From: Chrysochromulina tobinii
Taxonomy: Eukaryota > Haptophyta > Prymnesiales > Chrysochromulinaceae
Direction of reading: 5' to 3'
DNA length: 56,476 nt
Assembly (NCBI GenBank): GCA_001275005.1
Contig: JWZX01002988.1
Coordinates: forward strand, 1-56,476
In this document: positions 31,401 through 39,060 of the stretch, one piece after another
Layout: each line of letters opens with the position of its first letter
Position numbering within the stretch: the stretch's first letter is position 1
Made by a program: the position numbers and the translations under genes
The notes under the pieces: generated by a model
The model's input: only the letters and a program-made list of their open reading frames with translations
What the model was told of the DNA's origin: nothing
Database searches by the model: none

Positions 31401-31422
31401 AGTTCCGGGATGAACTCGTCAT
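25453..31422 (-). CDS. armadillo - ubiquitin-like - LF-repeat - WWE - PARP fusion protein
   Basis: A single ORF of 1989 residues. Domains in order: armadillo repeats of 42 residues (about 40-330); acidic LFGDDD/GGLFG repeats with Pro/Ala/Lys linkers (about 430-800); a ubiquitin-like domain (about 820-895, beginning FVRHRCTLTVDAM); a second armadillo block (about 905-1175); three 37-residue LF repeats (about 1195-1318); a Trp/Pro repeat of WPVDQPPMG type (about 1378-1438); a third armadillo block (about 1490-1665); a WWE domain (about 1668-1745, HVWMWEDG to VDLRLCTQKN), which in other proteins binds poly- or iso-ADP-ribose; and a PARP catalytic domain. The catalytic H-Y-E triad is complete: His1868 (LWHGTS), Tyr1898 (GVGSYFS) and Glu1979 (AYTEFLL), which permits polymer formation. 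The role is unknown; an ADP-ribosylating scaffold is inference. It is head-to-head with the gene at 31651. Confidence 0.88.
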   Translation of the reverse strand: MTSSSRNSAPAARRSWWPIIPTAEPPPPVALPLSAAAAVGAVADADTVALVALLQARAIGVRTRAASGIATLANAPPGEVADPMREALAAAGAVPPLVAMLGNGTAEEQAAAAEALWKLARNTANKKAIAAAGGVEALVALTRGGDAEGKAKAATALWSLAAFDAANKAGITAAGGIEVLAALVRDGDAQGKSSAAGALVSLADGNAANQEVVIGALVVLARDGDTECKAKAAGALWRLAAAHSANVATIATTGGIEPLVALVRNGDAEGKVNATAALWNLAHGGAANLAAIRAARGIEPLVALVRDGSSDADAKAHAVALLEKLSADTQCKDDDEDEDEDDDPFGFSGGRGAGGLHLLPAHLTHPLQRASSKRDSLFAGGLFGEYGAAAASPGSKSGSGPTAAAAAAPSGPPTKVDYASLFGVWDEEEETPVADDGGILGASAGKAAAKAAAKAAAKAPPAPPLPKPAAKKGGGGGLFGDDDDDDGGLFGGAPKKLPAAPPKLPATPSATKPMSDGGGLFGDDDEDGGDGGLFGPAKPAAALKQAAAPAPPPAPLPAPQAAAKGALSGGDDEDEAPAPTPKPKLPVGAAAGGPLAAMAGLMKDRRARPPSVDEDDGEFEDKPVAAPAPPKPAPQSAPPPVPPPVLPKPAPALDANDANEDEEDAPKKRVTALKGKLGNLNFMMPSAAPPSRRPKAAAAEDEPSSSGDGTAASMTAGGAAAVPTSKADPTADDTLLAAQLSRAKGAGWRARRPPSKKSAAAAAVDDNEPAEDATLPHAITPSKPAKVGSLFGDDLPSHARLLGNVMPTPTQPAPSSQPFQLFVRHRCTLTVDAMRSTDNVSALRAAAASKAGVPCDKFFLTFAGKPLNEGFTLMECGLSAGATVQMYLRAAAALQHRCSIHVELVSLMRDGDAKGKAYAASALWGLAADDDVNKAAIRAAGGIVALVTLVRDGDAEGKANAAGALQILAADDDANKAAIRAAGGIAPLVALVRDGDAEGKAYAAGALGNLAADDDANKAAIRAAGGIEALVTLVREGDADGKASAAGALQNLAADDEANKAAIRAADGIEPLVTLVRDGDAEGKANAAGALWNLAADDDANKAAIRAAGGIEALVTLMREGDADGKASAAGALWGLSAGDDANKAAIRASGGIKALYTLSRDGDAAGKAKAAGALQNLVFVNDEDDNDNVVDYDSFFGASAGKAAAKAPPAPPLPKPAAKKGGGGGLFGDDDVDDGGLFGSAPKKLPTPPLPKPAAKKGGGGGLFGDDDDDDGGLFGSAPKKLPTPPLPKPAAKKGGGGGLFGDDDDDDGGLFGSAPKKLPAAPPKPPAAPPATKPMPPQPAPLSPVYGSNSTLHVVSTLAVVNTLAAAGYGTSTSSAPPPVPMGWPVDQPPMGSWPVDQPPMGWPVDQPPMGSWPVDQPPMGWPLDQPPMGWAVDPPMGYALADGLRTRHSTPAAVSTLAVVNTPVAAGSPRSPTVTSNLKAPSPSAAAVERAVADADPAALVALFQACAIGARTPVASGIAILADAPPDQSTDPMRGALAAAGALPPLVAMLRNGTAEEQAAAAEALWKLARNAAIKGAIVAAGALVPLAALVRDGDAQGKAKAATALWSLAAGDAANKAAIVAAGALVPLAALVRDGDALGKAKAASALQILAADDDTNKAETRPAHVWMWEDGAVGSGAWQLFDTASEETFRNQEASGVLRFRIEIRGQAYDVDLRLCTQKNVRTGFLRNLKRHALTDVDKDLPSLSHFPGSYGQAPPYWAALLPASQLPGSASTQGIGHAPYVLGEILSTPKGGMFTPKPMPIERHVALCDFVRSMMPPQLRSRLLTISHIRSEARFNLYQAARDALISRIGRAQLNEAWLWHGTSRDTLESIMANGFDRNMNERGMYGVGSYFSNQLKYSLNEEYAKPDNEGSQWVLLVRVLVGQSCVGKQGMRQPAKKPGGGAVLYESMVDSLQTPSIFVLSTGSDNHAYTEFLLRLEEEDV
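27114..27280 (-). repeat. Trp/Pro tandem repeat (WPVDQPPMG)
   Basis: About six alternating units of 27-33 bp encode GWPVDQPPM and GSWPVDQPPM. Several copies are identical at the DNA level, so the array is recent and likely length-polymorphic. Confidence 0.75.
27460..27795 (-). repeat. three 111-bp LF repeats
   Basis: Near-identical 111-bp units begin at about 27471, 27582 and 27693; a related copy lies at 29925-30035. Each encodes a 37-residue block with KKGGGGGLFGDDDDDDGGLF and a KLP linker. Two Leu-Phe pairs flanking an acidic run resemble the LFa motif of WASH-complex FAM21, which binds retromer; the functional analogy is inference. Confidence 0.75.
30281..30328. repeat. 19-bp inverted repeat inside the PARP-fusion ORF
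   Basis: The arms at 30281-30299 and 30310-30328 pair at 18 of 19 positions around a 10-nt loop. It lies in coding sequence (S-L-F-A-G-G-L-F region). On the minus strand the distal arm ends CTCTTTGCAG, an acceptor-like sequence, but no convincing donor is present. Confidence 0.6.
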
Positions 31423-31650
31423 AAACGAGGTTCTCCGCTTCGGAGCTAATAAACTGGCTATTCTAGTCGTGCTAGGAACTTTTGAAATGAATTTCCCATG
31501 GTGACCATTGCGTCGCCATTTTAAATTGAATTCACGTCGCTTTCTTCATACACTCTTCATACCGCGGGTAGCGAGTGCAGCGAACCACGACCCGTCCAGC
31601 CGTCCCTGCTGGCGCCTGGCGCCCACGACCCGACCCGACACTGGCATCCT
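31423..31650. promoter_or_regulatory. divergent intergenic region (228 bp)
   Basis: Head-to-head gap between the PARP fusion and the 2OG oxygenase, AT-richer than its flanks (TTTTAAATTGAATT near 31520). Probably carries both promoters. Confidence 0.4.
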
Positions 31651-33139
31651 ATGTCCGAGACTTCTCGCGTCGTCTGTGTCGGTGAACTTGCACGATCCGA
31701 GTTGGACGGCAAAGATCACCCGGACGACGAGCATGACTCACCTGCAGGCTCTGCACATGGCGCATGGCTGCGGAGTGCCGACCGTCACTTTCCTTCTGCT
31801 CGAGCATGGGACAATGCCTTGAGTGCGTCACTTTGCACGGCACTGGAGTCAGATGCTCGAATGATCAACGCCTCTCCCCAGTTGCCATCGACATTCTGGG
31901 TCGACGCAGCCAACATGGCGACACCTAGTTGTTCGCTCGAGCGCTTCGCATGCAACGTCCTCCAATTCCACACAACAGGCGGTGGCGTGCATGAATCAAC
32001 CGGCACGGTTACACCCGAAGATGGGTCCGCGATTCGCGGGGTGGAGTGGTGGGTCCAAGTACGCAGCAGCGAATCACCCAAGCCGTCCATCAACCTTCAT
32101 TTTGATGCCGATGAGGCCACGAAGAGACAGACTTGCGAGCATCTGCCGCCCTTTTTGTCGACGGTCACGTACCTAGGCTCGCACGGAGGGCCGACGGTCT
32201 TGCTTCCTGCCGTTGGTGATGCCCACGGGCGCGCCCTGCCCCCGATAAGCGACCATGGCGCGTTTATCAGCCACCCGGTGAGGCTGCAGCAGACTCAATC
32301 TCGGGCTCAATCTCGGGCCGCCAGGGCCTTCCAAATTCGGTCCCGAGCTCTCGCATGCACTCTCGCTGACGCTAGTGTGTTGCCGTGCGACGCGACGCGC
32401 GCGCGCGCGTTCGCAGATCGCCGGAAGGCACCTTGCCTTCGACGGCCGCCTCCTCCATGGCGCTCTGCACGACCTCGCCCTCCCCTCTCCCTTGCCGTAC
32501 ATTCGAGTGTCGGTACTGGTCAACATTTGGCATCGCCATCGCCCACTCGGTGTGTTTCGTCTACCAGCAGGCTTTGCCGCAGGGCTGTCCAATTCGCCTG
32601 ATGGGCTGTCCAATTCGCCTGATGGGCTGTCCAATTCGCCTGATGGGCTGTCCAATTCGCCTGATGGGCTGTCCAATTCGCCTGATGGGCTGTCCAATTC
32701 GCCTGATGGGCTGTCCAATTCGCCTGATGCGCTCGCCCCCCTCATCGGAGCGTCCCACGACGAGACGATCGTCACATGGGCACCCGTCCTTGCGGTCAGT
32801 GCCGGGCGCACCGAAGGCGATGGACATGGCGATGGAGCTTCCGAGGCTGACTGGATGTCGTGCCGTGTCGGCTATCTGCCTCTGACCCCAGCCATCGGGG
32901 CGGTGCCGGGCTGGCGGGAGCTCGCGACGAAACACGGGCTCGACATCGGCTTTCCTTTCCGCCACTTGCCAGTCCGCGTGCGCCATCTGCAGCACTCTAC
33001 AGGTATCCAGCGAAGCAGCCATATTCCGTTCCGGTACATGCGGGAGGTAGAGCTGGAGTGCGATCTGTGGTCGGACGGAGAGAGCAGCCAGCGCAAGGAC
33101 TGGTGGGCCATCGCCGTCTTTTTGGCGGAGCTCGGGTAA
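31651..33139 (+). CDS. putative 2OG-Fe(II)-type oxygenase with in-frame minisatellite
   Basis: Two exons (31651-32277 and 32417-33139), phase 0, 449 residues. The double-stranded beta-helix iron site appears as His150-x-Asp152 in INLHFDADE and His223 in GRLLHGALHD. GGPTVLLP and AGRHLAFDG lie between, as in algal prolyl-4-hydroxylase-like/2OG proteins. The first exon supplies HxD and the second the distal His, which supports the splice. After LPAGFAAG the protein runs through seven copies of GLSNSPD, then a further 135 residues with acidic and basic patches. The substrate is unknown. ATG 31651 is used; the N-terminal 60 residues are less certain. Confidence 0.7.
32278..32416 (+). other. intron (139 nt) in the 2OG oxygenase gene
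   Basis: Donor CACCCG|GTGAGG, acceptor TTCGCAG|ATCGCC, phase 0. It joins ISHP to IAGRHLAFDG. A short direct repeat CTCAATCTCGGG lies near the donor and a GCGCGCGCG run precedes the acceptor. Unlike most introns here, the acceptor is not followed by GT and no junction duplication is seen. Confidence 0.75.
32582..32728 (+). repeat. 21-bp minisatellite, seven perfect copies
   Basis: Seven identical 21-bp units (GGGCTGTCC, then AATTCGCCTGAT) run without a mismatch and are in frame, each encoding GLSNSPD. Perfect identity implies recent expansion; unit number is probably polymorphic. It sits in a loop after the 2OG core. Confidence 0.95.
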
Positions 33140-33909
33140 GACGACGGACGACGCAGGGTATGAATATTGTTGGATTTATGTTCGCGAACCGACTGATTGA
33201 CCCAAAGGGGTAGGGGGAGATTATTCCTTCTGGATTCACACACTCTACCTCCCCATCACCTGCTGATTTTGAACACTCAGTGACGTGATTCTTTGACCCA
33301 AAGGCATGCCCAAAGCCCGGGGGCAAAGGGGCGGAGGGGGCCGGGAGGCGTATTCCTTCTGGATTCACACACTCGATCCCCACATGGATCCCCACCACCT
33401 GATATTTTGAACTCAGTGCATGACTCAGTGACCCCCGCCCCCGCGTACGAAAGGGCTAACCGCCTTACCGGGTACCGTACGCCTACCATGACGCCTACGC
33501 CTCAATGCTACGCCTCACTACGCGCCGGGTACGCTCCCAGTCACGGCGGAGCGGCATGCGGAGCGGGCGCGGGGGCGGGGCATGGCGCCTTGGCGGGGGC
33601 GGGGCCGGGGGCGACGGACGACGAGCGCGCGCGCCCCACGTCTAGCAGTCGTAGTCTAGTCGAGTCTCTAGAATATTTTCGCATTTCGGCTGATTACATG
33701 TTTTTAACACTGCCCATCCACATATTACACGTTACACCTGTTTGGGAATTGAAGGTACTACCAAAGCCGTATAAACGGCGCCCCCCGGACCTCTTCGCGA
33801 CGGCCGCCCACGTCGCACCGTTCCCAAACGAAACGGCTGCGAGACTCGCCGGCCGAGACGCGAGAGACCACCGACCGATTTCGAACGCGTGAAACATCAT
33901 GCGCCCTCT
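33140..33909. other. convergent intergenic region with a diverged 129-bp duplication
   Basis: No gene supported. Blocks containing ATTCCTTCTGGATTCACAC at 33223 and 33352, each preceded by GACCCAAAGG and followed by CACCTG and TTTTGAAC, form a tandem duplication offset by 129 bp. The rest is GC-rich, then AT-rich (33650-33740), which fits facing 3' UTRs. Confidence 0.6.
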
Positions 33910-36815
33910 TCACCATGGCAACCACATTGGTGACGCGGGGGGACTTTCTTCGTGGACAGGACTAACAAGCAGCACGAGCGAGACGCAGGAGACGCTCAGC
34001 CAGATCATGAGCGCGCACCGGATGATGTGCCAGTCGAGGCTCTCGAAGTAGATCTGCACCCGGCTGGGCGGCGGCATGGTCTGCAGATCCGAGAAGGCGG
34101 CGGTGTTGCGCAAACGCGCTTCGAAGCTGGGCACCACCTCCTTGCGCGACGGCTCAAGCTTCTTGAAATAGCACTTGAGCTCGTCGAGCGAGATGGAATT
34201 CGAGTTATCAGTGTCGATCAGGCGGAAGAGCTCGTCGCCCTCCATCTTGAACTCCGGCCACAGCTCGCACAGCTCGGGATGTTGTGTGATGGCGCTGGTG
34301 AGCTCCTCCTTGGTCACCGTTTGGTCACCGTCGACATCGGCGAGTTTGAAGAGGGTCTCGGCGAGCCGTTCGGTCGAGAAGAGGTCGTCGGTCCTGGACG
34401 TATGTTCGTCCAAGTAGTTTCGGTCACCAGAGAGGAGGCAGCAAGTGCGAGTGGGAGTGGCCGGCTGGGACTGTCCCAGCCGAGGCCTGCCGCCCCCTGC
34501 CATCAACTGCTCCTGCCGATACGACGCGCCGCCCGGCCGCATGCGTTTGTCGAGCTCGTTTCGCGAAATCATCTGATATTTGACCACGAGACCTTGGCAT
34601 GAGCACATGAGCACCTCCTCCGCCTCCCCTCGGGTGCCCGCTGTGAGGATCGCCTTCGAAAAGTAGCGCTCGGCCGACGCAGACGGCGTACCGCCGGGAC
34701 TGGCGGAGGCAGTGGGGACGCTGGTCGCGGGTTCGATGAGGCCGATCGGGTCGAACCCGCGCCCAGCAATGCCTCCACCGGGTAAGCGTGACGGATCACT
34801 GGAAGCGCGGCGAGGAGAAGTGGACGATCGCGGCGACAGCGACGGCTGAGAGCGCGACGAGACGGCATATGCGATGCGCCTGTCCCCATCCTCGAGGCAG
34901 CCCGAGACGGCGGTAGACCCATCCGAGAACAGACGCACCTGCGAGGCAATCAGAGGTCATCAGAGGCAATCAGAGCTCATCAGAGGCACTCAGGGCTCAT
35001 CAGAGGTCATCAGACGCACCTGCGAGGCAATCAGAGGTCATCATCAGACGCACCTGCGAGGCAATCAGAGGTCATCTGAGGTCATCAGAGGGTCATCAGC
35101 GGGTCATCAGAGGGTCATCAGAGGTCATCAGACGTACCTCAGAGGTCATCAGAGGTCATCAGACGTACCTCCGAGGCAGCTTTGCCGCGGTTGTCCTCGG
35201 CCTTCATGTCTGAGTAGCTCGTGTCGCACATGATGATATCCACACGCGGCCCGGTGCCCGCGGCCGCCGCCGCCGACTGGATCACCGTTGGGCAGTTGCC
35301 GTGCGGAGTGTGGCCGACGACGAGCCGGCAGATGCCGTTGGCGGCGAGCTTGGCCTCGAGGGCCGGCGGCAGCGGCGCGGGCATGCCGCTGTCGTCGAGG
35401 TGGCGGCCGAGTACGACAGAGGGCAGAGTATTGGGCACACAGTAATCCATGAGCCCATGACCTCCGCGCCGATTTTCCTCATACGCGCTCGCATAGCTCG
35501 TCTGATCTCGCCTGATCTCCCACTCCGGGCGCGCCTCCCACTCCGCGATCTGCTCGGTCTTCCACCGATGCAACTGGCGCACCCACATGCGCACGTCTTC
35601 GTACTGCCGGTTCGGTGGCACGAAGCCGAAGCATTCCTTGTGGCCGTCGCGGTAGTTGCCCTGGAGGCCGCCATGGACGAACAGGGTGTCCCCGAGGACG
35701 ACAGCGAGCTCCCCGAGACGCACCTGATGTGGGAGGCAATCACGTGTCATCATGTGTCATCATCAGCCGGATGGACGAGAGTGAGCTCCCCGAGACGCAC
35801 CAGCTCGCGCATCACGCCGCCTCGGGCGACGCTGTCGACGAAAGAGCTCACGACGGCGCTTTCGCTCACCTGGAGGGGTTGGGTGGGTGTGAATTGGAGG
35901 GGTTGGGTGGGTGGGTAAGGGCGAACACACGGCTGTGAATGGCGTCTCTCGGCATTCTCCCACGTGCGTGTTTGGCACGCCCAGTACCAGGCGCACCTTT
36001 GACACGTCGATCTTGTGGATGACGGACAACTCGGCACGTCGCCGCTCAAACTCGCCGTCGGCGCCCATGGTCTCCTTGAGCATCCAGCGCACCCGTGCCG
36101 CGGGCGTGTTCGCCACGCGGAGCGCCGCCTCGTCCACCTCCTCCGGCTGGATCCCGCGCGATTTGGCGATCGTCGCGCGTAGGAAGCCCTCCGGGCTCAC
36201 CCTCTTCGCCGGCGCTACCCAATACGGCCCGGGCACGCCGTGCAGCTCGGCGAGCTGCGAGGGCGCGAGCTCGGAGGTGAAGCGCATCTTGTTGATGTCG
36301 CGGTTACCCAGGATGATGTGCACGGCGGACGGGTACTTTTTCTTGAGCCGCACCAGTGTTGTCGCCACGCGGATCGAACCACCGACCTTGCCGCCCTTGT
36401 CCACCGAGTCGCCGCCGAAGACAAAGTGCCAGCCCGGCTGCAGCTTTATGTCGGCGCTGCCGTCTTCGTGGAGTGACAGCAGTTCAAGCACTGGGCTCAT
36501 TTCGATGCACTTGATAAAATACTCCCAGTTTCCCTCGACGTCGGTCATGAAGGCGACGTTCGGCATGTTCGTCATCAGAACTTTCTTGCGGTGATGACAA
36601 ACGTAGTAGGCGAGCGCGAGCAAGAACCCGAAGACCACGCTGCACACGCACGCCACTGGGTCGTTCCCTGCGGAGGCAACGAACGCCTCCACACCGGGCA
36701 TGGTTCTCGCAAGAAGCGAGCGACCTTCGACAAGCGTGCCCAGTTCGGGATAGTTTGAAACTCGAGAAATGGAATCGCGGGTCCCACGACACGAAACTTT
36801 CGCAGAGAGTCCCAT
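33910..36815 (-). CDS. membrane calcineurin-like metallophosphoesterase with EF-hand pair
   Basis: Four exons (36815-35964, 35869-35801, 35723-35169, 34938-33910), all phase 0, 834 residues. An N-terminal transmembrane helix lies at about 55-73 (VACVCSVVFGFLLALAYYV). Metallophosphoesterase motifs are: TDVEGN (about 91-96, the DxH position read as D-V-E), GGDSVDKGG (134-142), GNRD (170-173, in place of GNHE), LFVHGG and VVGHTPHGN in exon 3. Exon 4 carries two EF-hand loops, DVDGDQTVTKEE (693-704) and DTDNSNSISLDE (734-745), and ends with a second membrane helix (about 797-817). Metal-dependent phosphatase activity controlled by calcium is a reasonable inference. The EF-hands are fused, as in RdgC/PPEF enzymes, but the catalytic motifs are not PPP-type. 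ATG 36815 is used; ATG 36698 (start of MPGVEAF) is an alternative. Confidence 0.85.
34939..35168 (-). other. intron (230 nt) built of four AG|GT-bounded units
   Basis: Minus strand: donor CGGAG|GTACGTCTG, acceptor CCTCGCAG|GTGCGTCTG, phase 0. Inside are three further AG|GT junctions with the same donor-like GTRCGTCTG (first bases at 35137, 35053 and 35019). They cut the intron into units of 31, 84, 34 and 81 nt. The filling is about 20 copies of CTGATGACCT and CTGATTGCCTC. Retaining the first unit introduces a stop. The outer splice restores KAASE|VRLFSDGST, as the phosphoesterase fold expects. Confidence 0.85.
35724..35800 (-). other. intron (77 nt) with 28-base junction duplication
   Basis: Minus strand: donor GAGCTG|GTGCGT, acceptor CACATCAG|GTGCGT, phase 0. 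The first 28 bases of the intron match the first 28 of the next exon at 26 positions. The remainder carries GATGATGACA, TGATGACACG and TGATTGCCTCCCACATCAG. Confidence 0.9.
35870..35963 (-). other. intron (94 nt), first in the metallophosphoesterase gene
   Basis: Minus strand: donor ACGCAC|GTGGGA, acceptor CCTCCAG|GTGAGC, phase 0, joining GVPNTH to VSESAVVSSF. The interior has two copies of CACCCACCCAACCCCTCCA. The GTGGGAGAATGC at the donor loosely resembles GTGAGCGAAAGC at the exon start. Confidence 0.75.
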
Positions 36816-36877
36816 GGCGACAAGGGTTGGCGCGAAATTCGTGTACACAAGTCAGCGTCGCTTTTGCGGACACGTGC
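36816..36877. promoter_or_regulatory. 62-bp divergent promoter region
   Basis: Only 62 bp separate the ATG of the metallophosphoesterase (-) from the ATG of the RRM gene (+). Any 5' UTRs must be tiny or overlap, and the control elements probably lie within one or both transcribed regions. Confidence 0.5.
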
Positions 36878-38507
36878 ATGGCTAGCAGTACAGAGACTGG
36901 TGCGAGCGCGGCCGCGAGCGCGGGGCTGTACGCGACGTCCGCGGATTCCCCGCAGGGCCGGTGGGTGTGGATTGGGGGCCTCGCGCCCGACATATCCGAT
37001 GCCCAGCTCATCGAGCGGATCGGCGCTCACCAGGCACGCGAGGGCAGTGGGTCAACCTTCGACGTGCACCGGTTTGAGGGCGGCGCGTGGGTGCATTTTG
37101 CGCGCCCGTCGCTCGCCCATGTGTGCCTCACCGCGCTCAACGGCACCGTGCTCACCGGCCCCAAGGGTAGCGCTTCAACGCTGCGGCTCCGATACGCCGC
37201 CCACCTGGAGGACACGTCGGCGCCGCCCGCGGTCGCATACCTGAAGCGGCCGCTTCCGGGGGCGGCGGCGTTGGCCGCCGGCAGCGACGAGGGCAAAAAG
37301 GTCAACGGCGGCGCCGCTCCCAGCGCCCGCCCTTCGGATCCGCCGGCCGCTAAACGGGCAAGGACTTTCGACAACGCACAGCCGTCGTCCTCGCAGCAGC
37401 AGCAACAGCAACTGCAGCAGCAACAGCCGACAGCGCCGGCGGCGGCAGGAGCGCAGTCCACGTCGCCTCCATCCCAAACGGGACACTCCGCGCCGGCGAG
37501 CGCCGCCGTCAAGACCGAGCCCAAGCCGGCTGCGGCGGCAGGGCGCTCCGCTGCCTCAGCTTCCGCGAGTTCCACAGCAGGCACCAACGGAGCTACCATC
37601 TCCCCGAGCGCACCGCGAGCAGTGGCGGGCGGGAGCGCGGCGACGCGCCCGCCCGCCACGCTGCCGGGAGGCCCCGGCACCCATGCTGACATGCTGCGCC
37701 TAGCACTCAGGTTCGGACCGACCCTAATTAGGATGAGCCCCCCCCGCCCCCCTGCCCCCCCCTTACCCTTGCGAGTGGTTGCATCCCACGTCCCTGGCTG
37801 TCTGTGCATGGTTGCTTGTGCATGCATGGGCGGATGGCGCATGGGTCCCTGGCATTCAAGCCATCCCCCCGCCCCTTGGGCTTCGTGCTACTGCTCGGCT
37901 CTCCACCGCATGCCCCTCGCATGCAATGAGCCGTCCCTAATTAGGATGAGCCCCCCCGCCTCCCCCTCCCCGCCCTTGCCCCATTCGCCCACCACCTCGA
38001 GCGCTTCGCCTTGCGCACATGCTCCCTGCCCCCCCCCGATCTCCCTGTGCCCGGCCTCGCGGCGCTGACGTTCGTCTCCTCTCTCTCGCGTCCCAAATGG
38101 CTGTGTGCATTCACATTCACAGCAAACTTGACGTGGATGTCGCTCTCACCGAGATCCTCCAGTTCCTGCAGAGCGATGAGAGGCTTCCCACACGCACACG
38201 CAAGGCCGTGCAGTTTCTCAATGGCCTGCGGCAGCAGATGGTGCACGCGCAGACGCACGCGTCTCATCCCGAGCTCTTCGACTGTCCATTGAGCGCCGCC
38301 GCCCACGACACCGCCATCGCGCCCATCGCGGCGGTCTACACACTCGCCGACGTGCGCCGCTCCTTCGGCGACGGATTCCAGGAGCGGTTCTGGCCTATCT
38401 TCCGCGCGTTCAATTGCGTGCTGCCGGCGCACGCGCCCGAGATGGCGCTCTTCGGCGGCTCCAAGCGCACGTCCGGCATCAGCAGCATGCTGCCAGCACG
38501 CCAATGA
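36878..38507 (+). CDS. RRM-domain RNA-binding protein
   Basis: Two exons (36878-37710 and 38123-38507), phase 2, 405 residues. An RRM covers about residues 27-105: RNP2 VWIGGL, then GGAWVHFAR at the RNP1 position (only partly conserved). A low-complexity Gln/Pro/Ala/Ser segment (about 140-265, with a Gln-rich stretch) follows. The C-terminal domain (about 270-405) begins HADMLRLALSKLDVDVAL and contains EILQFLQSDERLPTR; it is helical and unassigned, and the splice completes its first helix. Nuclear RNA processing is a guess. Good start context (GTGCATGGCT). Confidence 0.75.
37711..38122 (+). other. intron (412 nt), C-rich, with internal duplication
   Basis: Donor CACTCAG|GTTCGG, acceptor CATTCACAG|CAAACT, phase 2. 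It contains a diverged duplication in which CCTAATTAGG, a perfect 10-bp palindrome, plus ATGAGCCCCCC recurs at 37723 and 37936 (213 bp apart). Oligo-C runs fill much of the rest. It is the longest intron found and does not share the CTGAYTGCC units. Confidence 0.7.
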
Positions 38508-39060
38508 TCATCTTCCTACGTCGCAGCGCCTCTTCATTTGGCTCTACGCGCACGTGTGGTGGTGTGCATGGTGAATGAAAGCGCTACTCAACCTTATCTA
38601 CTGGCCGTCGGCTCGAGCGGGAGCGTGCTGTGGCGCCGCATGGAACGGAGTCCTTTAATTGCGGTGCCCTAGAATGACGAAACCTCGATGATCTCTATGA
38701 CGATATCTATAGCGTGGCGGCTCGAGCGGCAGCGTGCTGCGGCGGCGCCGGCGATCACTGCAGAGACATGAGGTGGCGGCTCTTTCGACGATGGTGGTCA
38801 CTGCTTGCTCCCCACTGAGTGGGGCCCCACTGACCCCTGTGGTGCAGCTGCACCTGGGCCAGGCAATGGGGCCAGGGTCCTCTGGGGTGTTGAGCTAAGG
38901 AGGCCGTTTTTCAACTTCCACTGACGTCTCATGGCCCAAGAGCGTCGACATTTTATCGAATTTGCGCTTTTCTCATTCCACAGCTGATTTTCCCACAGGC
39001 GACCCCTACGCTCACCGTCACGCTCCCCACACGGGCCCAACACGCCGGTCGCGCCCAGAG
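38508..39060. other. intergenic, 553 bp
   Basis: No gene supported. It holds the RRM 3' UTR and the upstream region of the next gene, with the short motif GTGGCGGCTC repeated near 38696 and 38772. Near 38990 a CATTCCACAG stretch resembles a 3' splice site, so an untranslated leader intron is possible but unproven. Confidence 0.45.

Noticed and set aside
25453-31422. Introns inside the PARP-fusion gene, suggested by many repeats and an acceptor-like CTCTTTGCAG
   Set aside because: The frame is open for 1989 codons and no repeat block has a matching donor with junction duplication; the repeats are protein repeats.
33293-33892. 199-codon plus-strand frame downstream of the oxygenase
   Set aside because: Spans the duplicated non-coding block and AT-rich sequence, with no domain.
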